Assembly (NCBI GenBank): GCA_903840415.1
Contig: CAIMFY010000009.1
Coordinates: forward strand, 33,952 to 97,951
DNA length: 64,000 bases
DNA from: an uncultured Opitutia bacterium
Lineage (GTDB): Bacteria; Verrucomicrobiota; Verrucomicrobiia; Opitutales; Opitutaceae
Reading direction: 5' to 3'
The position numbers and the translations under genes were made by a program. Position 1 is the stretch's first letter. Each line of letters opens with the position of its first letter. Shown piece by piece: positions 35,350-43,171 of the stretch. Under the pieces are notes generated by a model, which saw only the letters and a program-made list of their open reading frames with translations, did not search any database and was not told where the DNA came from.

Positions 35350-36104
35350 ACCAACTCCAATCCCTCCTTCACGATCTGCGTTTATCCGGACTGCGCGACA
35401 CGCTGCCCGTCCGACTCCAGGAAGCGGCGTCCAACCGCCTCGCGCACGAAGAGTTTTTAACGCTGGTCCTGCAGGACGAGGTCAACGTCCGCCACCAACG
35501 CCAGATCCAGCGCCGGGTGAAGGCCGCGGAGTTTCGCACGCTCAAGCCCCTCGATGAGTTTGACTGGCGCTTCAATCCGTCGATTCCCAAAAAACAGATC
35601 TTTGAGTTGGCCGCCGGCCATTTTATCCGCGCGAAGACCGACGTGTTGTTCATCGGCCCACCCGGCGTCGGCAAAACGCACTTGGCTCAGGCCATCGGCT
35701 ACGAGGCGATCAAACAGGGCTTTGTCGTCTGCTACCGTTCTATCTTCGATTTGGTCCGCGACTTCCTGGCCGACGACGCGCTCCAACAACGCGACCGCGT
35801 GCTCCAACACTATATCAAACCCGATTTGGTCATCATCGACGACATGGGCCTGCGGGCGCTGCCCAAACATTCCGGCGAGTATCTGCTCGAGGTCATCATG
35901 CGCCGCTACGAAACGCGCTCGACGATCATGACCAGCAACCGGCCGCTCGAGGACTGGGGCAAACTCTTACAGGATGTCCCCACTGCTGGCGCCGTCCTCG
36001 ACCGCTTCCTTCATCACGCCGCCGTCATCGCCATCACCGGCGAGAGCTATCGCCTCAAGGACGCCGCCCTCGCCAAACCCAAAGCGGCGCCACGCACGTC
36101 ATGA
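35346..36104 (+). CDS. istB: IS21-family ATPase IstB
   Basis: A 252-residue AAA+ protein with Walker A (GPPGVGKTHLAQAIG), Walker B (LVIIDDMGLRAL), sensor 1 (STIMTSNRPLEDWG) and an N-terminal DnaC/IstB segment (LRLSGLRDTLPVRLQEA). IstB assembles on DNA and stimulates IstA transposition. The ATG overlaps the istA stop (ATGA). Downstream, 36105-36288 is non-coding element sequence. Confidence 0.95.
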   Translation: MNQLQSLLHDLRLSGLRDTLPVRLQEAASNRLAHEEFLTLVLQDEVNVRHQRQIQRRVKAAEFRTLKPLDEFDWRFNPSIPKKQIFELAAGHFIRAKTDVLFIGPPGVGKTHLAQAIGYEAIKQGFVVCYRSIFDLVRDFLADDALQQRDRVLQHYIKPDLVIIDDMGLRALPKHSGEYLLEVIMRRYETRSTIMTSNRPLEDWGKLLQDVPTAGAVLDRFLHHAAVIAITGESYRLKDAALAKPKAAPRTS

Positions 36105-36288
36105 ACCGCCACCGTCATCTTCCGTCGCTTCGCCGGTCTCGCGCTCCGCGACTCGCCGGCACTCGGCCCAGCACGCCTTCCGTCATCCTTGGTTGCTCAG
36201 AGCGAAAAATACCACCGGCCCACGCCTCACTCACCAATTTACCCTTGTCCTCTTTCTTCCATCTCTCATGAAAACCATCCACTCAGGG

Positions 36289-36340
36289 TGGCTGGTTTTG
36301 ATTCGACCCGAGGTGGCTGGTTTTGAAGTGACCGGTGACA
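36289..36340 (-). repeat. IS21 right terminal repeats
   Basis: Two inverted copies of the 12-mer (TGGCTGGTTTTG at 36289-36300 and 36314-36325, 25 bp apart) are followed by the terminal GTGACCGGTGACA. They mirror the left end. Confidence 0.9.
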
Positions 36341-36678
36341 CGCCGGTTTCAGGCCTATGCGCGGCGCAAGAAACTGCCCAACTTCTCCGCGGCCTTGGAG
36401 GATGTTTCGGCGGCACTGTGATACTCAGCCGCCTACCAACATCGGCAGGCTGTTCTTAAGCGAATCTCCGGTCACCGACACCCGCGCGCAAGGGCCTTTT
36501 TTGTGCAGATTCTTTTGCTTCCAATGCTGGCCGATTGTGTTCGTGACCTTCGCGAGCCAGGTGCGGTCTTTTGCGAGTTCCAGGACGTCCGCCGCGGCGA
36601 AATACTTGACGCTGTTTGGCGCCGGATTGCCCAGCGGCCTAAGCAGCCTGGCAGTGACCAGGACAGGCACATCATGCG
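36341..36678 (+). repeat. Direct repeat, copy 2 (right part)
   Basis: It continues the match to 31657-31990 after the IS21 insertion. It carries the end of brnA and the 3' part of the convergent hypothetical gene, which here extends intact to 36772. Together with 33601-33643 it is the second copy of the ~370-bp repeat. Confidence 0.85.
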
Positions 36679-36772
36679 GCTGGCAGTTCAGCACCCAGGC
36701 AGCCTGCTCCGCGGTCAGCCGGGCCGGAAGCTGTCCCAGCAGGCTCAGAAAACGGTGTTGGTCGTCTCGCAT
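36425..36772 (-). CDS. Hypothetical 115-aa protein, complete copy
   Basis: The frame starts MRDDQHRFLSLLGQLPARLT. It contains LTAEQAAWVLNCQPHDVPVL, a possible HTH-like segment, then LLRPLGNPAPNSVKYFAAAD and LAKDRTWLAKVTNTIGQHW. I associate proteins of this pattern with Verrucomicrobia, where they resemble small DNA-binding or excisionase-like proteins, but no function is established. A truncated copy lies at 31797-31985. It is convergent with the partial brnA. Confidence 0.65.
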   Translation of the reverse strand: MRDDQHRFLSLLGQLPARLTAEQAAWVLNCQPHDVPVLVTARLLRPLGNPAPNSVKYFAAADVLELAKDRTWLAKVTNTIGQHWKQKNLHKKGPCARVSVTGDSLKNSLPMLVGG

Positions 36773-37464
36773 GCGGGTACTCTACCGCATGCGGCCGCGG
36801 GGAAATAGGTCCGATCGGGACTCGCCAAGTGTACTATTTCTTTGGGCCGTCTGCCAACGGTCGCCGGGAACCAGGAGACCAGGTGAAAAACGCGGCGCGA
36901 TCGGGCCGATCTGGGCGTTCTCCGCGGCCTGATTTCTGCAAGCGCTGCGCGGACAAACTGGCCCGTCATGGGCCCCCGAAGTCAATCGTCGAATGGAATG
37001 CAAGCTAGCGCCTTCACGGCACGAAATGGTGTGCGTCCCTGGCCTCTTCACCCGCGCGGTGGACCGTTCGATCAGGCGCGGCCTTTTGCGTCAGTCGCGT
37101 GGCGCCTGGGGTCTGGTTGAGCGACCAAGTTGTCGGCAAAACTCCGACGCCTTGGCTGATAGCGAATCCGCGGGTTTTCTTCTGAAAAATGGCACCCAGG
37201 GCGATACGCACGCGGGCCGGCGGCGGCCATCCTGGCGGGCGTCGGCCACGAGAACGGTGGCGACCCAGGACCACTCCAGATGACTCAGGGAGCTCTCCTG
37301 GAGTCGCCCTCAGTGAGCCTGAATCGACAATTCTGGTTCGACGCTGTTCGGCGAAACCTTACCGCGGAGCGTAAGGGGAAGGGTGTCCTCCCTCATTCGG
37401 AACGCGACTGCGTTGCCGGAGAGATTCGCCGGCAATTCCGGCGCGCTTCGAAGGGTCGCGAATC
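36773..37464. other. No gene recognised (692 bp)
   Basis: Several short frames exist on both strands, but none has a recognisable motif or convincing composition. The region separates the hypothetical gene from the relaxase remnant. It could contain a decayed origin of transfer, for which no specific signal was found. Confidence 0.5.
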
Positions 37465-37915
37465 ATGATCGCGGCGAAGACCCAATTGAACCTGTAGCAC
37501 GCGAAGCAATATTTTCGCGAACGTATCGCGGTCGGTGACTATTCCGCGGTCCGAACGGCGGAATATTCCGCGGAGAAAAATCGGCTGACCGGCGAGTGGT
37601 TCGGGGAAGGGGTCGCGCGGCTGAATCTGAGCGGAATCGTCGGTGAGTCGGCGTTCGTCGCCCTGTGCGATGGGAACGACCCTTGGACAGGGAAACGGCT
37701 GACACGGCGCCGGAGGACCGTGCGCCGAAGAGACGGGAAGCGGGTCGCGAGTCGCCGGGTGTTTTACGACTTCGCGACCAGCCCGCCGAACAGCGGTTCT
37801 CTCGTAGCAATGCTACGGGATTACCGGATCGTCGATGGGCACGAACGCGCCGGCGTGGCGGCACGTACCGCACTCGAACGTTTCGCCGAGATACGCATCC
37901 GGCGGGCATCGAAAT
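37465..37915 (+). pseudogene. Remnant of a MobF (TrwC-like) conjugative relaxase
   Basis: From ATG 37465 the frame reads MIAAKTQLNL, then a TAG at 37495-37497. It continues AKQYFRERIAVGDYSA..., LTGEWFGEGVARLNLSG, FVALCDGNDPWTGKRLT and RRVFYDFATSPPNSGSLVAM, up to about EIRIRRA. This matches the start of MobF relaxases of the kind found in Bacteroidetes/Verrucomicrobia/Proteobacteria (catalytic Tyr region, then the VFYDFTISPPKSVS motif). The three-His metal motif and the helicase domain are absent. An internal stop and the missing ~80% of the protein show decay. Confidence 0.7.
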
Positions 37916-38416
37916 CAGCAGTCTCGATAACGCTTGGGTTGTGCCCCCCTCCAACCGCGCAGTTACCCACCGTATTTGGCGTCAGACCTCGTCCAACGAT
38001 TTGTGCGAAACCGCGTTGGCCTACGTTGATCGAAGTGCCGTGCGAATTTCGCCGTTTCTATGAGGTTGCCTTTTGAAACGCTCAATTCACGCCCGGCGTC
38101 GACCGCGGTCGACTAGGGTTCTTCCGCTTTTGACCGGTTGGTTCATGGTTGGCACGGTAATTGTTTTCAACCCACTGAGTCACGTCGGACAACCAGCCAG
38201 CTTCAGCCAATCGTGCCGTTTTTCTCAGCTGCGGGTCGCAAGAGGCGGAAGGAGCGAAGCGAATCTGGATGCCCCGAGGACCGCGGACGACGAAGTGTGG
38301 TTCCGACCAGAGCAAGGCGCGCTGCGGCGACGCATGGGACGCCACGATTCGCGAGCTGGTTGACACGTGCCCGTTGTCCATGCCCATCGTGTCGACCGCG
38401 ACTCAGGCGCGGCGCG
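37916..38416. other. No gene recognised (about 500 bp)
   Basis: Short frames on both strands show no familiar motif. One on the minus strand (38082-38387) has plausible length but no recognised family. It is probably the decayed right part of the island; no copy of the tRNA-Cys end was found to mark its boundary. Confidence 0.45.
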
Positions 38417-39538
38417 TCATGGAGCCACTGACTCGACGAACTGGCTCTTCCCGTTCTTCACAGTGAGGATGACAGCAGACTTGGAGGCGTTGCGATGGCT
38501 GTCGATGGTGATGCGGCCGGTGACGGCGGGGTAATTTCGGGTGGCAGCCAAAGCGTCGCGGATCTTGGCCGGATCAATGGACTCGGCGCGACGGATGGCG
38601 TCGCCCAACACCGATGCGGAATCGTAACCCAGCGCCGCCCAGGCGTCGGGCTGTTTGCCCCAACGGGCTTGGTAGCGAGTATTGAAGTCCCGCACCTCGG
38701 GGCTGGGATTGTCGGGGGAATAATGAGTGCTGAAGAAGGTGCCTTCCACCGCGGCTCCACCGATTTCGACTAGAGCGGGGGCATCCCAGCCGTCGCCACC
38801 GAAGATTGGGATCGTTAGTCCAAGTTGGCGAGCTTGCACGCAGATCAAGGCGGCCTCGGTGTAGTAGCCGGGGATGAATAGGGCGTCGGCGCCCGAGGAT
38901 TTGATAGTGGTGAGCTGGGCACGGAAGTCCTTGTCGCCCTCCGAATATTTTCGCTCGAGGGCGATCGCGCCTGCGCCGTTGGCGAAGGACTCCTTGAAGA
39001 TCCGGGCCATACCGACGCTGTAGGCGTTCGAGACGGAGGTGAGTATGGCAACGCGGCGAAGGTGGAGATGTTCCCGGGCGAACTTCGCCAGAACGCCGCC
39101 TTGGAAGGAGTCCACAAAGCAAACTCGGAAAATGTAGTCGCCGACTTCCGTGACGCGCGCATTGACCGAAGCGGGAGCTACCATCGGCAGGCGGGCGTTT
39201 TGGATGACCGGCGCGGCCTCCAGTGATCGAATCGAGGACACCTCACCGAGCAGGGCAACGACATGATCATGGGAGATGAGGCGTTTAACGGCGGTGGCGG
39301 ATTCACCCTGCTTGGACTGATTGTCCTCCGTGTGCAGTTCAACCGGACGCCCGAGGAGGCCGCCCCGGGCGTTGAGTTCCTCAATGGCCAAGATGGTGCC
39401 ACGATGGGAGGTCTCGCCATAGGCGGCCTCCTTGCCAGTGAGGGAAGCGTATTCGCCGATCCTGATCGGTTCCTGTGCAAGAGCTGCGCCCATGAGCATA
39501 CCCAGGAAAAGTGCGCGAAACATTCGAAACGATTTCAT
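38417..39538 (-). CDS. LivK-type periplasmic substrate-binding protein
   Basis: A 373-residue protein with a signal peptide (MFRALFLGMLMGAALAQ). A type I periplasmic-binding fold of the branched-chain amino-acid (Peripla_BP_6) group follows: PIRIGEYASLTGKEAAYG, GGLLGRPVELHTEDNQS, SHDHVVALLGEVSS, GYDSASVLGDAIRRA. It is the last gene of the hydroxyproline operon (15 nt after the dehydrogenase gene). It presumably binds hydroxyproline or related ligands, although no permease or ATPase gene is nearby. It might instead feed a sensor or a transporter encoded elsewhere. Confidence 0.85.
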   Translation of the reverse strand: MKSFRMFRALFLGMLMGAALAQEPIRIGEYASLTGKEAAYGETSHRGTILAIEELNARGGLLGRPVELHTEDNQSKQGESATAVKRLISHDHVVALLGEVSSIRSLEAAPVIQNARLPMVAPASVNARVTEVGDYIFRVCFVDSFQGGVLAKFAREHLHLRRVAILTSVSNAYSVGMARIFKESFANGAGAIALERKYSEGDKDFRAQLTTIKSSGADALFIPGYYTEAALICVQARQLGLTIPIFGGDGWDAPALVEIGGAAVEGTFFSTHYSPDNPSPEVRDFNTRYQARWGKQPDAWAALGYDSASVLGDAIRRAESIDPAKIRDALAATRNYPAVTGRITIDSHRNASKSAVILTVKNGKSQFVESVAP

Positions 39539-39553
39539 TTTAAGTGGGAGCGG

Positions 39554-41002
39554 TTACTCGCGCGACTTTGGCAAGAGCGCCTCGGGGAAATTTTGATAGG
39601 CCACAGGCCGGACAAACCGCAAAATTGACCGTGTGCCGACGGACGTAAACCGGCTATCGGTGGTGGCTGGAAACGGCCCGCCATGCGTGGTCGCGGCACC
39701 CACTTCGACCCCGGTGGGGAATCCGTTCATGACCAGACGCCCGACCTTTAACTCCAACACCGAAAGCAAATCATCAGCATGTGCCCACTCGGTAGCGTCA
39801 GCCCAGAGCGTGGCTGTGAGCTGTCCGGACAGCGCATTGGCACAGCGGATCATGTCAGTCGCGGAATCGCAGGTCACGATGAGTGTGCACGGTCCGAAGA
39901 TCTCCTCCGCCAGGACGGGATTGCCGAGAAACGTCGCCGAGTCCGTGAAATGGATGCTGGCCGGCACCTGGGTCCCGCTAGCGTTGGTTGTCGCCAGCAG
40001 GCGTGCGCCTGAGTTGTCGGTCCGGCTGCGAATATCGGCCTGATAGCGCACGGCGATCGCGGGTGTCAGCATCGTGCCAGGTGGAGTGGTCCTCACTTTC
40101 TCCGCCAAACTCTCGAGCAACCGCCGGGCCGCAGCACTATCTTGGACAAAAACGAGTCCGGGTTTTGTGCAAAATTGCCCTATGCCAACAGTCAACGAAG
40201 CGTGAAGACCGACCGCAATGGCTTCTCCTTTCGCCTGCAGCGCCTGAGGCAGAAGGAAGACCGGATTCACGCTGCTCATCTCAGCGAAAACCGGGATCGG
40301 GACCGGTCGCTCCAGCGCGGCCCTCCAGAGTGCTAGACCGCCAGTGCGTGAACCCGTGAACGCTGCCGCCTTCACGGCCGAATGTCTTACCAAGGCCACG
40401 GCGACGTCGTGGCCGGAATCAAAGAGCAATGAAAACACACCGACTGGCAGGCCGCCGGCCGCGAGGGCCTGTTGGATTACCCGTCCGACCAGCGCGGAAG
40501 TGCCAGGGTGCGCAGGGTGTGCTTTGACGATGACCGGACATCCGACCGCCAGCGCTGCCGCGGTGTCACCACCGGCCACCGAGAATGCGAGGGGAAAATT
40601 GCCCGCCCCAAAGACCGCAATCGGTCCCAAGGGCCGCAGGAGGGAGCGGACTTCCGGCCTTGGCAGCGGTTGGCGATCTGGCTCAGACGGATCCGTTCGT
40701 AGATCCCGCCAGGAATCTTTCTCCGCGAGATCGGCAAACATCCGCAGTTGGGCGCAGGTCCGAGTGCGCTCACTTTCAATTCGTCCTGCAGGCAACGCCG
40801 TTTCGAAGTGAACGCATTCGACCAAGTCGGAACCGAGCGCTTCGATGCCGTCGGCGATCATCCGCAGCAGATTCGCCCGTTGGGAGTTGCTGGAGTCGCG
40901 AAAGCTTCGGAACGCCTGTGCGGCAAGTTCGGCCACGCGATCGACGTCAGCAGCAGTCGCGTCGGACGCACCTTCGATAACTGAGTGGCTCGACGGCGTC
41001 AC
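39554..41002 (-). CDS. 2-Ketoglutarate semialdehyde (2,5-dioxopentanoate) dehydrogenase
   Basis: An aldehyde dehydrogenase of the KGSA dehydrogenase group: FGAGNFPLAFSVAGGDTAAA, the catalytic Glu region PVFAEMSSVNPVFLLP and the nucleophilic Cys in GIGQFCTKPGLV. C-terminal features include FGPCTLIV and MNGFPTGVEVG...HGGPFPATT. It oxidises the semialdehyde formed from hydroxyproline to 2-oxoglutarate. The start chosen is GTG 41002, overlapping the upstream deaminase stop by 4 nt. That gives 482 residues and lacks the ~35-residue N-terminal strand segment of longer homologues. The longer frame to 41191 would overlap the deaminase gene by nearly 200 nt. Confidence 0.85.
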   Translation of the reverse strand: MTPSSHSVIEGASDATAADVDRVAELAAQAFRSFRDSSNSQRANLLRMIADGIEALGSDLVECVHFETALPAGRIESERTRTCAQLRMFADLAEKDSWRDLRTDPSEPDRQPLPRPEVRSLLRPLGPIAVFGAGNFPLAFSVAGGDTAAALAVGCPVIVKAHPAHPGTSALVGRVIQQALAAGGLPVGVFSLLFDSGHDVAVALVRHSAVKAAAFTGSRTGGLALWRAALERPVPIPVFAEMSSVNPVFLLPQALQAKGEAIAVGLHASLTVGIGQFCTKPGLVFVQDSAAARRLLESLAEKVRTTPPGTMLTPAIAVRYQADIRSRTDNSGARLLATTNASGTQVPASIHFTDSATFLGNPVLAEEIFGPCTLIVTCDSATDMIRCANALSGQLTATLWADATEWAHADDLLSVLELKVGRLVMNGFPTGVEVGAATTHGGPFPATTDSRFTSVGTRSILRFVRPVAYQNFPEALLPKSRE

Positions 41003-41904
41003 AGTCTTAGGAGCGAGTGTCCGGCTTTTGCCTTGGAAAGCACTTGCTTGGCCCGGCTTAGCTCTCCGTGTACCAGTGGCAAACGGGGTCCCCGGACCGT
41101 GGGAGTGCCGCGACCAACTTCGGCCTGGATCCATTTTACGTACTGGACGAACTTTGGCACGGTATCCAGTCGGAGAAGCGGCAGGAACCACTCGTAGAGC
41201 TGAGTGGTGCGCGTCCGGTCGCCGCGGAGCGCCGCGGCGAAGAGTGCGACGGTTTCCCGGGGGAACGCGTTCACGAGGCCCGCCACCCAGCCTTCGGCAC
41301 CGGCATAAACGCCTTCCACGATCGCGTCATCCATGCCGACCAAGATCGTCAGCCGGTCGCCGAGCATCGCCTTGAGCTCAGTCACGCGACGGACATCGCC
41401 GCTCGATTCCTTCACGGCGTGCAGATTCTTGTGTTCCGCCGCCAGTTCCTTGATCTGCTCCGGCAGAAAATCTGTTTTGTAGGCCACCGGGTTGTTGTAG
41501 AGCATGCAGGAGAGCTTGGTGGCGCCGATGACGGCGCTGACGTGGGCTTTCATCTCAAGCCAGTCGGTCGAATAGACGTAAGGTGGCAGGACCATCAGCC
41601 CTCGACAGCCGGCCTTCTGCGCCCCCCGGGCGAGTGCGACGGCTTCGGACGTGCTCAAAGACGCGATCCCGGTTACAACCGGCGCCCGCTGTCCAACGGC
41701 TTTGACGCAGGTAGCGGTGATGGCGACCTTCTCGTCGAAAGTCAGCGTCGCAGCTTCGCCGAGGGAGCCGCAACAGACAATGCCTTGGCAGCCGCTCTCG
41801 ATCATCCAACGGCAATGCTGGGCGAGGGCCGCATGGTCCAGGGCGCCGTTAGCTTTGAGATTAGTGGTGATGGCGGGGAGGACGCCTTTCCAGTGCATGG
41901 TCAT
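40999..41904 (-). CDS. Probable 1-pyrroline-4-hydroxy-2-carboxylate deaminase (DapA family)
   Basis: A 301-residue TIM-barrel protein of the dihydrodipicolinate synthase family. The Schiff-base Lys is in LHAVKESSGD, the Tyr in CMLYNNPVAYKTD, and the substrate loop in GCCGSLGEAATLT-like VCCGSLGEAATL. Between hydroxyproline oxidase and KGSA dehydrogenase genes, the likely reaction is deamination of pyrroline-4-hydroxy-2-carboxylate to 2-oxoglutarate semialdehyde. The context carries the substrate assignment, since the fold alone does not fix it. Confidence 0.85.
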   Translation of the reverse strand: MTMHWKGVLPAITTNLKANGALDHAALAQHCRWMIESGCQGIVCCGSLGEAATLTFDEKVAITATCVKAVGQRAPVVTGIASLSTSEAVALARGAQKAGCRGLMVLPPYVYSTDWLEMKAHVSAVIGATKLSCMLYNNPVAYKTDFLPEQIKELAAEHKNLHAVKESSGDVRRVTELKAMLGDRLTILVGMDDAIVEGVYAGAEGWVAGLVNAFPRETVALFAAALRGDRTRTTQLYEWFLPLLRLDTVPKFVQYVKWIQAEVGRGTPTVRGPRLPLVHGELSRAKQVLSKAKAGHSLLRL

Positions 41905-41911
41905 AGGTTTT

Positions 41912-43171
41912 TTAAGAATAACGGTCAGGTTGGGTAAGCCGAAGATCGAGGGAGGTTCGCTCTTCGGAAAGTAGCTCGCTCACCAGCTTGCCGGTGATGG
42001 GGGCCAGGCTGACACCCATCATGGCGTGCCCGGTCGCTGCGGTCAGGTTGGGGTAGCGGCTGAATCGGCCGAGATACGGCAGGCCATCGGGCGAGCACGG
42101 CCGCAGACCGTGCCAGACCGGCAAGTCCTGGAAATCCTCCGCCGCGAAATCCGGAAAGTATCGTGGGATCGACTCGATGATCCCTTTGACTCGGGTTCGG
42201 CTAATTGTGGAATCGGCGGCGCCGAGTTCCATCGTGCCGCCGACCCGGAGGGCTGAACCCATGGGCGTCACTGCGACGCGAGCCTCGCACAGGATCGAAC
42301 AGAGCTGCGGCAACTGTCGCGGGCGGGGATTCGTCAAGCTGTAGCCTTTCCCTGCCTGCAGCGGCATTCGCAGTCGCAGTGGGCGCAGCAGGTCGGCAGA
42401 CCACGATCCACCCGCCAGGACGAACTCGTCGCCGGCGATCGCACCCGCAGCCTCCGTTTCGACGTGGGTGATCCGGTCTCCTTGGAACCTCCAGCCAGTG
42501 GCCGGGGTGGCCCAGCGAAAGCGAACGCCGCTCTCCTGATTGAGGCGAAGCAGCGTCGCCATGAAACGCGCTGGTGTCAGGTGACAGTCGAGCGGGAAAT
42601 GGACTGCTCCGGCGATGGCCATGCGCACATTGGGATCGAGTTCGGCGGCCCCTGCGGCCGTGAGCAGATTGGCGGCGACCCCGAGTTCTTTTGCGTGTTC
42701 CACGACGTGCGCTTCAGCCTCGAGCGCCCGGGCGGTCTGGCAGAGCATGAGGAGCCCGCGTTTCACAAGCCCGAACTCATTTTTGGTTTTCTCCTCCAAT
42801 TCCTCGAAAAGGGTGCGGCTCGCGAGGGTAAGATCGCGCAGGATGGGAGCGGAACGCGCTACGTGCTCCGCCGTCGAGGCCCGCATGAACTTGAACCCCC
42901 AACCAAGGAGTTCGCAACTCAGGCTCGGGCGAATTCGGAACGGGCCTTTCGGATTGAACATCCACTTGAGTCCAAGACCCACCATCCCCGGCGCCGCCAG
43001 CGGGATGAAGTGGCTCGGGACGATCATACCGGCATTGTCGAAGCTGCAGCCGTCCCGCTGTTCGGGCTCACGTTCGATGACGGTGACCTCATGGCCGCGT
43101 TGGCGAAGGTAATAGGCGCAACTCAGCCCGATGACCCCTGCGCCGCAGACGATGACATGCTTGGATTTCAT
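41912..43171 (-). CDS. Probable D-hydroxyproline dehydrogenase (DadA-like FAD enzyme)
   Basis: A 419-residue FAD-dependent oxidoreductase of the DAO/DadA group. The N-terminal dinucleotide motif is VIVCGAGVIGLSCAYYLRQRG; SFDNAGMIVPSHFIPLAAPG follows, and the C-terminal FAD segment is ATGHAMMGVSLAPITG. In the operon it follows the epimerase that makes cis-4-hydroxy-D-proline. It should oxidise that compound to pyrroline-4-hydroxy-2-carboxylate, passing electrons to the respiratory chain. Its ATG overlaps the upstream peptidase stop by 1 nt (TAATG). Confidence 0.85.
   Translation of the reverse strand: MKSKHVIVCGAGVIGLSCAYYLRQRGHEVTVIEREPEQRDGCSFDNAGMIVPSHFIPLAAPGMVGLGLKWMFNPKGPFRIRPSLSCELLGWGFKFMRASTAEHVARSAPILRDLTLASRTLFEELEEKTKNEFGLVKRGLLMLCQTARALEAEAHVVEHAKELGVAANLLTAAGAAELDPNVRMAIAGAVHFPLDCHLTPARFMATLLRLNQESGVRFRWATPATGWRFQGDRITHVETEAAGAIAGDEFVLAGGSWSADLLRPLRLRMPLQAGKGYSLTNPRPRQLPQLCSILCEARVAVTPMGSALRVGGTMELGAADSTISRTRVKGIIESIPRYFPDFAAEDFQDLPVWHGLRPCSPDGLPYLGRFSRYPNLTAATGHAMMGVSLAPITGKLVSELLSEERTSLDLRLTQPDRYS

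Larger units (their letters stand above)
33644..36340 (+). mobile_element. Complete IS21-family insertion sequence (2697 bp)
   Basis: Ends are TGTCACCGGTCAC (33644) and its inverted copy GTGACCGGTGACA (ending 36340), with the TGT...ACA termini of the family. A 7-bp target duplication CGCCGGT flanks it (33637-33643 and 36341-36347). Subterminal 12-mers CAAAACCAGCCA are repeated 25 bp apart at each end. It encodes IstA and IstB with a 4-nt overlap, both apparently intact. It is inserted in the partial brnA copy. The exact duplication and intact genes suggest recent transposition. Confidence 0.95.
33601..36421 (+). pseudogene. Partial brnA copy interrupted by the IS21 element
   Basis: The left fragment 33601-33643 matches the middle of brnA (31621-31663). 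The right fragment 36341-36421 continues the same gene to its TGA. Between them sits a complete IS21-family element. The 5' half of brnA and all of brnT are absent from this copy, so it was already truncated before the insertion. The 252 bp between the nucleotidyltransferase remnant and this fragment (33349-33600) contain nothing recognisable. Confidence 0.85.

Noticed and set aside
37430..37455. Possible right attachment site matching the tRNA-Cys 3' end
   Set aside because: Only CAATTCCGGC plus scattered bases match, which is too weak to call in a GC-rich sequence.
37794..37815. Hairpin CGTAGCAATGCTACG as a regulatory site
   Set aside because: It lies within the relaxase remnant coding region and has no gene context suggesting control.
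38082..38387. Minus-strand 101-codon frame at the island end
   Set aside because: No motif or start-site support, and overlapping frames on the other strand are equally long; likely chance.
41003..41191. N-terminal extension of the aldehyde dehydrogenase
   Set aside because: It lies antiphase over the well-supported deaminase gene and has an improbable composition; the GTG with a 4-nt overlap fits operon spacing.
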